This document shows, piece by piece, positions 9,600 through 20,736 of a DNA stretch of 64,000 nucleotides. The notes beneath the pieces are model-generated. The model saw nothing but the letters and a program-made list of their open reading frames with translations, made no database searches and was not told the DNA's origin. How positions within the stretch are numbered: position 1 is the first letter of the stretch; each line of letters opens with the position of its first letter. The stretch is from the NCBI RefSeq assembly GCF_014529535.1, contig NC_050738.1, positions 12,974,062 to 13,038,061 of the forward strand, read 5' to 3'. The position numbers and the translations under genes are program-made. Source of the stretch: Bradysia coprophila (taxonomy: Eukaryota; Arthropoda; Insecta; Diptera; Sciaridae).

Positions 9600-10860
9600 A
9601 GGATTAGCCCTTATAAATAATAATAAAATAAAATACAATTAAATGAGGACAATAGGAATATTAGCAGCCCATGACTAGACGTTTCAGTATAGTCTTGAAT
9701 GTTCAAATGAATTTCTCTCTTGAGTGCGGCTGGCAGAGAATTATACATTCTGACACCTGATACCGAGATTGCTTCTCTACCTTTCGTTGACTTTGCAAAG
9801 GGCACAATAATGTCAATTTTGTTCCGAGTCGGATAAGCATGAGTCGCCTTCTTAAATTAATCGCATTATGAGAAAATCCATTGACAACGTTATGTATAAA
9901 AGTACACGCATTAAGTTTATGGAGACATTAAGTAAGTTCACACAATGGTTCTTGAAGAGGTCACTCGTCGAATGTCTGGGGTAAATTACAGACATGCTAC
10001 AGACACCTCTTCTGCAACACCTGAAGCAGACTAATATGCTTTTTGTCTGCACTTCTACATAGAGCTGTAAGGTAGCTCAAATAAATGTGTCCTAATGCAA
10101 AATAATTCTTCTTCGAAACAGGCTTAGGAATAAGCTTCTTCAATTTGCAAAGGACACCACTGGACGCGGAAACATTCCCACAAATATATGAGATGTGATG
10201 ACTCCAATTGAGTTTGTTGTCAACAATCAAACCGACATATTTGAAAGTCTCAACTTCTTTAATTTCAAATCAGGAAAAGGAGAGGTCTGAGTACACTATC
10301 TTGTGGTACTCCAATGGTTACATACCGGAAGCTACTTTGTACATTACCTATTCGAACACACTGCTTCCTGTTACTTAGGTAGCTACGGAGGAGACTTAGA
10401 ATATGACCTCTGATCACCGCCAATTCAAGTTTCTGATTAGTATTTCGTGATTTACAGTGGTACTCCAAAAGCCTTAGATAAGTCAATAAACAAAGCGATG
10501 TTGTTACCTTTGTCCCTTTCAACAAGAATTTCATAGAACGCAGTATGTATACCTGAATGTTTACGAAAACCGTACTGTCTTTCAAACAAAAAGTGGTGCT
10601 TAGTCAAGAAAGTCAGGAACCTAATTAGTCGGCTATAAATAGCGACCTCAAAGATCTTGTTTAAAATGATTGAACACTGATTGAACGATAATTTGAAGGT
10701 TCACACTTATCTTCACTACGGAGACGCGAGCTATTTTCAAGTGATCGTGGTGTACCCCCGAGAACAAGGACAAATTCAAAATATCAACTACTGCAGGTAG
10801 AATTATGTCGGCACACTGTTTAACACATTGCAGAATAATGCGCACGCTGTAACTTTAGAC
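9600..10860 (-). mobile_element. Decayed LINE (non-LTR retrotransposon), reverse transcriptase part
   Basis: Minus-strand fragments read as reverse transcriptase of jockey/CR1 type: LRSYLSNRKQCVRIG, then GVPQDSVLRPLLFLI (family: GVPQGSxLGPxLFxIYIND), and, nearer the 3' end, IVDNKLNWSHHISYI followed by a thumb-like helix region ending in LLQVLQKRCL. The frames are broken several times and no intact ORF remains. The 3' part (9785-9930) also appears at 5165-5310 in the left arm of the A/B duplication. Confidence 0.7.
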
Positions 10861-10878
10861 ACACTGGAAAGTAGTAAA

Positions 10879-10969
10879 GGAGTCGAGGGTTACCTCCAAA
10901 TAAAATTTAAAAAATCTAAAATTTAATGTTTGATTTTTAGAAATTTATTTGGAGGTATTCCTCGACTCC
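10879..10969. repeat. Fold-back element (91 bp), plus a half copy at 5085-5120
   Basis: GGAGTCGAGGGTTACCTCCA at the left pairs with the right end, which reads TGGAGGTATTCCTCGACTCC. One arm (GATTTTTAGAAATTTATTTG and GGAGGCATTCCTCGAC) recurs at about 5083-5122. Confidence 0.65.
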
Positions 10970-11399
10970 TTTTCTGATTTTCGAGATCTTCAGTCCGGTG
11001 ACTGGGTCGAAGAATATTAAATTCGATGTAGATTCAAGGGTTTCATATTTGTTGAAAGCATATTAACACTAACCAGCATTTTTGTAGCAATCTTATTGCC
11101 AATGTTCGTAAATTCAATTGATCAGCCTTTTGCAGGTCGTCATGGTAGACCACGTCATCTACTACAATCTTTTAATTGGCTGAACATTGATATTCTTCCA
11201 GGTCATATTAAAATATTCGAAGTATCACAGGAAAACTACTCATAACATAAACCTCATTGTTAGACACCTTCAGCTTATTTTCAAGCGTGTTCGCTTTACC
11301 GTTCTTCTTCATGAACTCTTTGTGTTTTTTTTGTATACTTTACTCCTCTGCCGTATAAGACCAAGCAAGTGTGAGTTCATCCAGAGAAACAAACTACGC

Positions 11400-13075
11400 T
11401 AAATCTTACTATCATCGTAGACAGTTTGAAAGACATAAAAAATGTTATCAAAGTATCATTGGCGTATCCGGAGGTCAGCATTTTATCTCCACTTTCGCTT
11501 CACGCGATCCATAGGAAAGGGAAGAGTAATTATGTTATGTTTGTTTGTTTTGGTGGTGTATTCGTTTGAACTTAATTTTTTCTGCGTATTAGATAACACC
11601 GCCCCTGGAATTAGTATGTTTTCCAGGTAAAATAATAGTACATTACTATACCAGTGAAGTAATTTGATATCCCGTATCCAGATGAGTAAATGTATCCGAG
11701 GGCTTCAGCCCGAGGTACTTTTACTCATCGTGATACGAGATATCAAATTATTTCACTTGTAAAGTATGACGTTTTACTTTACGAGCGAGGGAAAGGGTCT
11801 TCACTAGTGAGGGAAAGGCCACATTACCTCACTAGTAAAATAAAGTTTTACACCTTCGGAATATTGAGCATAATGAATTAATGAAATAGAGTTTAACAGT
11901 TTATGTTTGATAGCTTCAAAATCGGTTTTTCTTTCAACAACAGTCAGCTCATTGTGCAAAGGACTGAATGGGAAAATGGGACATAGGTAACAATAGGACG
12001 ATGATCAGTAAAATCAGCATCGAACGTAACACTGTAGACTTAAATCTTTTCGGAAAATTTACAGACTCCATGGTCTAAAACAGTCACTCCTAGGTCGGGT
12101 ATAAATAAAATTTAAAATACTCTATATACTTCATCTGACTGGGTATGGTAAATCTCGGTTCACAAACACGCATTCTCATGTTACTCATACAGCTCACACA
12201 TACACCTCGAATTTAAAAAAATCGTTTTTCTCCTCTAATGATTTAAAGAACTATTATCTCGCATTTTACACTTGTGATCATAAAATGCAATAGCCGAAAT
12301 TTTCCGCAAGCATGAAAAATCAATGAAAGTACATACAAATTTTGACATTATACCATACCTATAAAGTACTTTCATTGTGAAAAACGATTCTGTTCTAGTT
12401 TCTTGGAAATGTATTTAAATAATGTACCACATTTGACGTCACGAATCAGCCAATAAATTAAATTTTCGGAGGCTGGGACCTTTAACAACTAATACCTAGA
12501 CTGTTATGCATGCTGGGAGTGTTTACATGCTGTTTATGTCAAGTTTATTGATTACTAAATTATTCGCTTCATGTTTGCTGTCGTTTCAATGCATTTTTAC
12601 ATTGATTGCCAGACTAATTCTAAAGGCTTCACAGGTAAAATATCATTTAAAATCTTTATTAGTTATTACTTATTATATGAGACTGAAATTAGCATTCGTA
12701 GAGCTTTTCAATCGCATATTATGTCCCCCACAGCTACTATTTTTACACCTAATCTATCAAAGTTAACATAAATGTCATAGTATGTTGTCTTATTAGTGTT
12801 GTAATGTTATTGTTTTCAGTACTAAACCCAAGTTTTTCATACTACTTTCATACTGCTCTGCTATGTAGAAGTGCTATGCTACAGTGGATAAATAATAATT
12901 TCGGTGTGCCAATTTAGCAACAGCTGATTTTGCATTAGATGGTGTCTATTTCATTGTTAGTACGATCTGCAAGATAAAGACAGAGTAAAAAATCGCTATA
13001 ATGATCAGCACACCAAAATTTGTTATTCCCTGTAGCGGAGGGGAAAGAATCAACATTACAACCATATATGAAATG
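11400..13075. other. Gene-free stretch with small inverted repeats
   Basis: No gene recognised. It holds a fold-back element at 11652-11759 (arms GTAATTTGATATCCCGTATC and its complement), a palindrome around 12330-12385 (AATGAAAGTAC...GTACTTTCATT) and an imperfect inverted repeat at about 12890-13040 (AATTTCGGTGTGC against GCACACCAAAATT). Confidence 0.5.
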
Positions 13076-13158
13076 TCTTTTTTTTGCGTGTGAGAGGTTT
13101 CCAGACAGAGCCGAAGGCGAGGTCTGGAATCGAATACGCTAAAAAAGACTTTTAGTCC
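13076..13158. repeat. Short MITE, family GGACTAAAAGTC (copy 1)
   Basis: The right end GCTAAAAAAGACTTTTAGTC and interior CAGACAGAGCC..TCTGGAATCGAATAC match the element at 44203-44276, where both ends are intact. The left end here is degraded. Confidence 0.55.
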
Positions 13159-13321
13159 GTGGTACGAATAATATTTTTCATATGAGACGAAGTCGCACTT
13201 TTCGGGTCCTAGGTATGAAGAAGACTCTTCTTACGCAACATATAAAAGGATTCTTTTGTTCTATTTTTCGAGAAAGTTTTTTATGCAAATCAATTTTTTT
13301 CAGAACTGAACTGGTCCGATC

Positions 13322-14419
13322 ATGTTCTCTGATTGTGGTACTGTAATAATCAAAAATGAACCAATTGATACGGACGATTCATTTGTCTTCATTAACAGTG
13401 TAGTATCGAATAGGCCGAAAACTATCATTTGCTCAGAAAGCGAATATTTGGCGGGAGGAAATGTGCTATTCGAATCGATAATTGTTAAAGAGGAAGAGGA
13501 TCAAAAGTTGTACGACTCATCGACTGCTTTAGACGTTAACCGCTATTCGTCGAAGTCATTTGTAAAGCTTTGGGAGTGCTATATTTGCAGACATGTACCG
13601 GCCAATACTGTTGATTTACGTAGACACATCCGTATGCATCATCCGAGACAACAGGAAACTACTCACTCCGTGCCGGTCACCAAAGAACGCTCCACATTTC
13701 CAAGTAAATACCACCATAAATTGATACACAAGAGAGAAAAATCATTTGCTTGCGACCAATGTGATCGGAAATTTTCACGCAGGTCTTTGCTTACACAACA
13801 CAAGCGTATTCACAATGGAATCAAACCGTATGCGTGTGGTGAATGTGATAGAAGGTTTGCGGATGCATCGTCCTTTCGTAGACACAAACAAACACATTCA
13901 AAAGAGCGTCCATTCGCTTGCGACTTATGCGATCAAAGATGCGCGCGGAAGTCGACATTGATTCGTCATTTAGGAACGCATATCGGCATGAAATCCTTCG
14001 CTTGCAGTATTTGCGGCAAGAAATTTTCCCGCAATTCAACTTTAAACCATCACAAAGTGCTTCACAGCGGACAATACCCGTTCGAATGCGACATATGTAG
14101 TCGAAAATATGTAACCAAATCATCATTAAGTTATCATTTACAAACGCATAACAGGGGAGAAAAACCTTTTAAATGTGACGAATGTACTCGAAGTTTTGGG
14201 TCGAAAGGAACGTTAAATCAGCACAAGAAAGCCCATAGACTGAAGATGACAAAATCGGGTGATCAACGTCTACAGCTGAGGCAACAAAAACAAAACCGAT
14301 CCAATGAATCGACGAAAAAGGGCGATTCAAATGTTACAACGTCGAGGACGAACAAAAAGAAGAAAATGAGCCAGTACACTATGTTGATGAATAAATGTAA
14401 ATCTTTGCGCAAGATTTAA
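13322..14419 (+). CDS. C2H2 zinc-finger protein, seven fingers (365 aa)
   Basis: A single uninterrupted frame encodes seven C2H2 fingers at about residues 86-106, 144-164, 172-192, 200-220, 228-248, 256-276 and 285-305. Fingers 2-7 are joined by TGEKP-like linkers (for example HNGIKPY, HSKERPF, HNRGEKPF) as in sequence-specific DNA-binding proteins; finger 1 stands apart. The N-terminus has two acidic patches around IIKNEP and IVKEEE, which fit the sumoylation consensus psi-K-x-E. No ZAD domain is seen. The C-terminus is basic (KTNKKKK type) and may help nuclear targeting. A splice acceptor (TTTTTTTTCAG) lies just upstream at ~13302, so a 5' non-coding exon is likely. Probably a nuclear transcription factor; no specific orthologue recognised. 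Confidence 0.85.
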   Translation: MFSDCGTVIIKNEPIDTDDSFVFINSVVSNRPKTIICSESEYLAGGNVLFESIIVKEEEDQKLYDSSTALDVNRYSSKSFVKLWECYICRHVPANTVDLRRHIRMHHPRQQETTHSVPVTKERSTFPSKYHHKLIHKREKSFACDQCDRKFSRRSLLTQHKRIHNGIKPYACGECDRRFADASSFRRHKQTHSKERPFACDLCDQRCARKSTLIRHLGTHIGMKSFACSICGKKFSRNSTLNHHKVLHSGQYPFECDICSRKYVTKSSLSYHLQTHNRGEKPFKCDECTRSFGSKGTLNQHKKAHRLKMTKSGDQRLQLRQQKQNRSNESTKKGDSNVTTSRTNKKKKMSQYTMLMNKCKSLRKI

Positions 14420-15035
14420 CAATAATTATGTTGGTGGTTTGTTTTTGAGTCTTGAAAAAATGAATTTTCATTCATTTCGGAAACTAATTGGGTCTCACCG
14501 TGTAGTCTCAAAATTGAACAACATATTTGCCTTCGTTGCGTTAGGTCAGTGATATCACACGAATCGAATTGGTGTCAATGAAGTACGAAGCAAAAATACT
14601 CTTCAATATGCAAATACGATGTGCTCGAGTCGTTTGCCCACTCGTTTTCTAATCTGTAGTCACGTGTGACTCGGGATGAAAACTCCATTACGGAGTCTCC
14701 TAGTTCATATGAATAAAATAATTTTCATCCGAGTTGCGTAAATCAGCCTCTTAGTAAGGGCGGTAAACATAAACCATGGATATAACTGTCGTTTGTATAG
14801 ATCGCAAGAAACAAAGATCATAAAAAAATTTGGTGAACGCTTATCAAAACTCGAAGTGTATTTGTATGTGAACTTCGATGATTTGTTTCTGGCCACAACT
14901 TTTTAAGAAACAATAAGATAATGTCACCTTTCTAGACAGGCACTTACTCTCGACATTTTTCGCTATTTTGAAATAGTACTTGAAAATTTCAAATATTTTG
15001 TTCACTGGTCGCCACCTCGCTAAACGCGAATATAT
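14420..15035. other. Intergenic between zinc-finger gene and paralogue C
   Basis: No gene. An imperfect inverted repeat (ACTCGGGATGAAAA at ~14670 and TTTTCATCCGAGTTG at ~14725) is the only structure seen. Confidence 0.5.
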
Positions 15036-15150
15036 TCACTATACGAAATAGAAGATATCAAAGGAGTCTTCTTAAATGAAAAGCAGCTAAGTAGACTGCG
15101 CATCGGCCTATAAATAGGCGTTGTTCGTACGAGACTTTCGTCATTCTGTG
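15036..15150 (+). promoter_or_regulatory. Promoter module of Gly-rich gene C
   Basis: Distal box (ATCAAAGGAGTCTTCTTAAA) at 15056-15076, TATAAATA at 15109-15116 and TCGTCATTCTG at about 15138-15148, with the same spacing as in genes A, B, D and E. Confidence 0.7.
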
Positions 15151-15215
15151 TTCAAACGTCTCGAAGTAAATACTTGGAAAGTTAAAATCTTAGATCGAAA
15201 TAATTAACTGTTAAA

Positions 15216-15617
15216 ATGGCTGCTCGTCAAGTTGTAAACGTTGCAAGGTCTGGTGTTCTTCAGAAATTGGCTGTCGTTGAATCGGCCATCGGTGGCAAGG
15301 TTGCGTGTGAAAGCTATGGCGGTGCATCAGGGTACGGCAGTCCGTCTGGGTATTCCAGCCCATCTAGTTACGGCAGTCCATCTAGTTTCGGCAGTCCATC
15401 TAGTTTCGGCAGTCCAGCTGGTTTCGATGGTCCACCTACTTTCGGCAATCCAGCCAGTTTCGGCGGTCCAGGTGGTTTCTGTGGTCCACCTAATTTCGGC
15501 GGTCAATATGGATATGGCAGCACACCTAGCAGAGGACCTGGCTATAGTTCTGGCTTTGGAAGCGGTTTTGGTTCTGGCAGTGGAAGTGGTGATGGGTCTG
15601 GCAATGGAGGCTTCTAA
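15216..15617 (+). CDS. Small Gly/Ser/Phe-rich protein, paralogue C (133 aa)
   Basis: The head [16 protein letters not shown] to GGKVACESYG is the family signature. The tail differs from the other four: GYG units are largely replaced by GSPSSFGSP and GGPxxFG units and a final Gly/Ser/Asp-rich stretch, so phenylalanine and serine take over from tyrosine. The promoter is conserved. Single exon, no classical signal peptide. This is the most diverged of the five tails, while the head is almost unchanged, suggesting that the head is the functional constraint. Confidence 0.8.
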   Translation: MAARQVVNVARSGVLQKLAVVESAIGGKVACESYGGASGYGSPSGYSSPSSYGSPSSFGSPSSFGSPAGFDGPPTFGNPASFGGPGGFCGPPNFGGQYGYGSTPSRGPGYSSGFGSGFGSGSGSGDGSGNGGF

Positions 15618-15676
15618 ATATTTAACATTGAAATTATCAACTATTATCAAGATTCTAGAGATTTTTAAAAGTTTCA

Positions 15677-15770
15677 CGCCAAAATGGGTCATTTTTCGCT
15701 TCGCAACACAATTCGATGTTCCACAACCTTGAGCTGTGCCGCGAAACGAAAGATGACCCATTTTGGCACG
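15677..15770. repeat. Inverted-repeat element (~94 bp)
   Basis: CGCCAAAATGGGTCATTTTT at the left pairs with AAGATGACCCATTTTGGCAC at the right; the inner arms TTTCGCTTCGC / GCGAAACGAAA also pair. It lies in the 3' flank of gene C. Confidence 0.65.
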
Positions 15771-16440
15771 ACCATGAACTACCCACTTTAAAGCTGCCAA
15801 ATGGCCAGAAACAGTACTGTATAGGGTGCTACTTCGAAATAAATATTACAGTCTAAATTTCATACCGTCTTTACATGTGGTGTGGGTGTTGTAGTTTCTT
15901 TTGTTTCAAGCATGACGGGTGCTTCGAGTTTCTACAAAATCAGTATCGAGGATAGCAGTTTATCGTAAACTGTCCTTTCATTAAATTTGATGCAGAAAAA
16001 GCTGTTCTTCATGTGACTCAGTGTGAACATAAGTCCAATGTAGCGACTCCAACAAATACATGCAGGTAGCTTCTTAAGATCGGATGTTGAATTTGATTTA
16101 GTCTGCATGAAAATGATCGTACTTGAAATGCCCTTTTTATTAAGTTTTAATTAACACATGCTAAGAAAGTATGACGCCTGGATTTGAAAAAGTTGTCTAC
16201 TAAATGCCAAAAGAAAACGACTCAGAACAGTTTTTACTATATGGCCCTCAATAGTAATTATAGTCGATTAGTTACATTCCTGGCAAACGAAATTTCTTTT
16301 TAAAATGTTATTGCAATTTGATTATTCGATATTTGTCGACTCCACCACGATCGTTTCTCGATTCCTGAACGCCTAAAATTTATGGAATTCAATTAATGTC
16401 GATACCATTGTATCGCCTTGACCGCTGAATAAAATCGGTT
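15771..16440. other. Intergenic, nothing recognised
   Basis: No gene or clear repeat was seen. AAATAAATATTA near 15838 may be the polyadenylation signal of gene C. Confidence 0.4.
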
Positions 16441-16459
16441 CAGTCCAGTTACTATAAGT

Positions 16460-16645
16460 ATGTATGGTTATGATGAGATTCCATATGATCAGATGTGGCC
16501 GGATACAAGATACTGGCTTCCATCGCTCTTTAAAACGGATGTCAATTTTACCGGTCGATTTTTGTTTGAATCAATCGACAGCGCTGTTCTGATGGACAAG
16601 GATTTTACTGAAGAGAAACGGGCTACAATTTTTGCAGAGAAATGA
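16460..16645 (+). pseudogene. Orphan C-terminal fragment of an MTH1 (NUDT1)-like Nudix hydrolase
   Basis: The 61-residue frame starts YDEIPYDQMWPDTRYWLPSL and continues FTGRFLFES. In MTH1 (8-oxo-dGTP diphosphatase) the corresponding C-terminal segment is close to IPFKDMWPDDSYWFPLLL..FHGYFKF, which lines the nucleotide pocket with Asp-Met-Trp-Pro-Asp. The Nudix box (GxnExnREUxEExGU) should lie ~70 residues upstream, but no such motif occurs in the preceding sequence. It is therefore an isolated terminal exon or, more likely, a relic. The frame is intact over its length, so it may be young or still used as an exon of a gene I could not assemble. Confidence 0.6.
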
Positions 16646-17340
16646 GCAATTATTTGGAAATGTAATGAAGATGAATGCGTTGAATGTCAGATAACACTGT
16701 GAACTCGTTGGTAAAACCTGATAAAGCTTTTTTCTAACTTTATTCAAGTCGTAAGAGCTTTTACATAAATCTGAGCCGTTTTTTGTTATTTAAAGCAAAT
16801 CTGCAAGGGGAAATGTCTTTCCAAGGTTCACTTTTGTTGTTCCTCTAATTCTAAAAGAAGTGGTATAAGATCAACGGAGAGGGATAATGTAAGTTATTGA
16901 TCTTTTATTGAACATGCGTTCATCGGCTAGTGCTTGGTAAGAGGAAATTAAGCATTAGGCTGAAGACATAATAGCAATTTTGCGCTGATGGGATCGACAA
17001 TTATGCTGCGTTTTTCATTGTTTAGCCTGTGGTGAATATCGGATTACAATATAAATCACAGCATTAGTGTCGATTGTCCAAAATTTGTGTTTACAATAAG
17101 TCAGTTTGGATAATGAGGACTTTAGATAATTTTTATTGACGTTCAAATGTTGATACGAAATATAGGTAACTAGGGGGCAGTTCGTCACACTAAATATAAA
17201 TGGACTGGTCAGTCTGCCGCCACATCATTGCGTGGAACATGAGAATTCGTGCGTTTCCGTCAGACATTTACTCGGTTCCGGCCAAGAAATGATTTCGTAC
17301 GTGCCATGACGAAAGGAAATCTAAAAATTATATTTCGAAT
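16646..17340. other. Intergenic, 3' of the F-box gene
   Basis: No gene recognised. A small terminal exon of the F-box gene could lie here, because its last codons overlap a good splice donor. Confidence 0.35.
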
Positions 17341-18690
17341 TCAGTTTAAAATTTTAAGAAACCAAATGTTTTCTTCTTTTACCTTAATAAGTGCACGAAA
17401 CGAAAATACTTCCACCTCCAAATCGGGTCTTGTGGTCGGTGTAACCATTAACAATTGACTGATTCGTTGCGAAAGTGTGCTGGAGCCAGACTCCAAGGAT
17501 GGCACCATCATACGAAATACGAGTCTCTTCAGCGATTCAAAACATTCGATAATTAGCATCATCTGATCAATACCAGCCACTATGGGAAGTCGTAAATTCT
17601 TCAAGGTCTGGAACTTAGCGCGACTTGTCGAAGTCGAATAAAATTCGGATGGGATTGATGATGATTCTATACACAACGAATTCAAATTCATTGATGACAA
17701 TGCATCGAACAGACAGCTATCATCATCACCACCAAACAGTACTCCTTTTAGTTCAATCGATCTTACGGTGTTCTTTTTAGCCAATTCCTTCAAAAATTGC
17801 CTCAAGGGCAGGGTATCGTTGATAACTTGGTCTCGCATTACAAGTGCCAGTTCACTTAACTGTTCTAACTGTAGCATGGACTTCCAAACCTCTGATGCAT
17901 TACTTCTAATTGAAAGTTCCAATATTTTGAGGCGAGGTAATTTTTGGATAAAACTTGCTGGAATCTCAGGCTGTTGAAGGTCTCGAACCATGGACGTGTA
18001 TTCATAGACAAGACATAGATCTTCGATGGTTGGATTATTTTCCAGTATGACCAAAATTTCTTCAATTGCAACCTCCTTATGAATGCAGATCAGGTGAAGT
18101 TGTGTTAAGTTTCGTAGACCGCTGGCGTACGTGTTGAGGCCGTTTGGATGGAGGTCGTAGATTGTCAATTTATTAATAAATCGACGGTCGACTATGTAGC
18201 CCAAATGATCAGAATATTGCACGGTTAATGATTTCAGTTTTGGCATATCAAACTGCAGCAATGTATGAAGTGGTTCAGCACTTTGGCGCATGTAGTCCGC
18301 ATTATATCTTCTCGATGAGAAGTCATGTCTTTCGACTAATTCTGTTCTTGCATCCAGTGATTCCATGTATGGAGCAACATAAGATAACACTTTTTCCAAC
18401 GGTACTGGTGTCGCCTCGCTGGGTGGCCTTATAAAACCGTAACGGTACATTCGGTCCGCAATCAAATCAAAGTCTTTGTATTTAATCATTGCCAGTCGTG
18501 ACACGACTTGTATCATTTTGCACGTTTCACCGAAATTTATCGCATCGTAGACATCTAAATGGGCAAACACTTGCAACAAACAATGCTGATTTAAATCCAA
18601 AATTGATGTTCCTGATGAATCTTGCGGTAGGTCGCTTGGCACATTCCCATCACTGGATGCACAGTATTCCATTTTGTTGACACTTTTCAA
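17341..18690 (-). CDS. F-box protein with leucine-rich repeats (449 aa)
   Basis: F-box proteins bind Skp1 and bring substrates to SCF ubiquitin ligases. The F-box lies at about residues 30-68 (ILDLNQHCLLQVFAHLD then DAINFGETCKMI). It is followed by a long region with degenerate leucine-rich repeats (LKSLTVQYSD, LRNLTQLHLICI, PTIEDLCLVYE, LPRLKILELSI, LEQLSELALVM, LNSLCIESSSI, LKNLRLPIV), the usual substrate-binding part. The start may be M1 (18690) or M7 (18672); nothing in the sequence decides. The last frame-encoded residues after ALIK coincide with a good splice donor (CACTTATTAAG|GTAAAA), so the true C-terminus may lie in a further exon to the left. Similar short F-box/LRR proteins are common in lower flies; no orthologue named. 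Confidence 0.8.
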   Translation of the reverse strand: MKSVNKMEYCASSDGNVPSDLPQDSSGTSILDLNQHCLLQVFAHLDVYDAINFGETCKMIQVVSRLAMIKYKDFDLIADRMYRYGFIRPPSEATPVPLEKVLSYVAPYMESLDARTELVERHDFSSRRYNADYMRQSAEPLHTLLQFDMPKLKSLTVQYSDHLGYIVDRRFINKLTIYDLHPNGLNTYASGLRNLTQLHLICIHKEVAIEEILVILENNPTIEDLCLVYEYTSMVRDLQQPEIPASFIQKLPRLKILELSIRSNASEVWKSMLQLEQLSELALVMRDQVINDTLPLRQFLKELAKKNTVRSIELKGVLFGGDDDSCLFDALSSMNLNSLCIESSSIPSEFYSTSTSRAKFQTLKNLRLPIVAGIDQMMLIIECFESLKRLVFRMMVPSLESGSSTLSQRISQLLMVTPTTRPDLEVEVFSFRALIKVKEENIWFLKILN

Positions 18691-19319
18691 CAGAAAATTC
18701 CAGAACAGTTATTTTGTGTAGAAGATGAATCGGTCTATTCGTATCGACTTCTTCGAAAATACTGTCCATCCAATGATCATTACATTTTGTTGTCAACCCA
18801 AAATGTAAGGAAAACCATCTGGCATCAATAAATAAAAATCTCAAGTGGTTACTTTCTTCGTTCTTATATAACTTGTATATAATGGCCTGACCAAGCTGTA
18901 GCTTTTGTATATTGTATTTCATAATGCATACAATTCATATAAGGAAAATTGATGATAAAAAATCTAATCTTTACATTCATATAAGATGTGTGTGTGTGTG
19001 TGTGTACTAGTGGTCTCAAAATGTTTTGAGTTATCTTTAGGGTTCAAGAAGAAAATGGCCGTGACGCTGAAAATGCATATACTAAACAGAGCCGTGCAAT
19101 AGATTACGTCCTTGTTTGGAGATTTTTATTTTGTCGCGAGGGAGGTTTGTAACCCTAGCCGAACCGAAGGCTGCAAGTAAAGGCATTTTTTAAATTAGTG
19201 CCATTGTCTAGAGATTTAGGATTTAGAGATCAAACCCGATAACGACTTAGTAGCAACGGCAGTGTAATGCATATTTAACTAAACGTAATAACTCTTCAGT
19301 AAAATATCATCTTGTCGAA
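18691..19319. other. Upstream of F-box gene, with (TG)n
   Basis: Includes a short TG dinucleotide run at about 18986-19005. A minus-strand open frame (18650-18922) overlaps the F-box start but resembles nothing known; I treat it as 5' leader. Confidence 0.4.
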
Positions 19320-19703
19320 CCAGTGGAAATCTGAAATTATTCTCGCAAACAGGATTTTGAACTTCTGTTCCTTACCTTAACCACTAATTTATTTCCATTC
19401 AAAGACGAATCAAATGAGTAATAAATCAACACCTTGTCCCAAAATGTTTGATTTTGTTGGACGTTTTCGCTACATCGCTCTTAAAAGATGAATTAGCATA
19501 TTCACCATACCTGTACTCTGTGTACTTTCATTGCTAATTTTCACAATATTTAAATTAATTACACAAGAATTTAAATAACACTAATATATGTCCAGTTTGA
19601 ACGTTTAATAATAATATTTAAAAAGAAACCCATGTAAAATGATCACAAATTTACTTACACCTAAAAACAAAAAAAAAGTTTGAACGTTTTCTAAAAATTT
19701 CTT

Positions 19704-19785
19704 AAATTTTTTTTAAATAAAATTCGACAATTTTTTTAAATAAAATTCGACAATTTTTTTAAATAAAATTCGACAATTTTTTAGA
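19704..19785. repeat. Short tandem repeat, ~24-bp unit x3
   Basis: Three copies of an AT-rich unit containing TTTAAATAAAATTCGACAAT. Confidence 0.8.
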
Positions 19786-20204
19786 AAACTGTAGAAAATG
19801 CTGAAAGAATCAAAATTCCTGTAGTTTGTGTGATTACTCCACTCGCCTTCGGCTCGTTCCGCAAATATCACACTTGTCAAAAGAACAAACTTACGAGCAA
19901 TGACATATTTTAGAAAATAGACATATGATCATACTCGTCAAAATAAAAACTTAGAACCTCGGACGTAATATACTATCAGTCAAAGGGTGAAAGTGGGGCA
20001 AGTTCTGTCTGTTCTTGTGTACCTATAAAATAACTGATATCGCTGAGGGAGACGCATACTGCGCCTGTACGCAAAAGTTTTACTCAAGAAAATTTTACAA
20101 AAAAAAAGTGGCAGATGATTAGGCTTTCTTTTGTTTGAATTCTATTCCCTTCAGGACATATTTTCCTATTTTAAGTACGTATTTTCCTATAACAATAGAT
20201 TTTC

Positions 20205-20315
20205 CGATGGAAGTTAAAAAATGCCAGAGGAATCATCTGTCATCCCAAATTTTAGGAACCAACATTGCAATACCTCACTTATCGAAAATACCTCAAATCC
20301 ATCGAAAAAACCGAT
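20205..20315 (+). repeat. Single copy of the 109-bp unit that is tandem at 40.5 kb
   Basis: GATGGAAGTTAAAAAATGCC, AGAGGAATCATCTGTCATCC, TAGGAACCAAC and TCCATCGAAAAAACCGATGG occur in the same order as in the array at 40542-40885. Confidence 0.65.
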
Positions 20316-20736
20316 GGAAGTTTCAGAACCGAAAGTTTGTGTGTGACAATTTTTACACTTTGCTATACAAACCCGGGTTGGAAACAGTGCTTGTCATTGT
20401 AATAATGTAATAACCAAGAAGAACTACTTTTAGGCTTGAGGAACAATTTTGAAGGTGGTTCTTACTTGCTGACTTCTTGCAGCAAGGAAGGTAACAAAAA
20501 TGGATAGAGGAAAAAAATCCAAAAATAAAGTGACTGGGTTAGTTGAAGAAACTCTATTTCGGCAGGTAGCGCACGAAGTTACATAGCCCTAAGTCCTCAC
20601 GCTAATTGTGGCTTCAATGATCTTGATAAGCCCTTCTGAAATTGTTCAACAACTACAAATATCTCACTAAAATCACAAGCACAATATGAAGGATTCAAAT
20701 GTAATTATTTATTTCAGAAAAAAAGTTCCACAAAAT

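Noticed and set aside
18986-19005. (TG)n run as a possible regulatory Z-DNA element
   Set aside because: Only ~20 bp; ordinary microsatellite.
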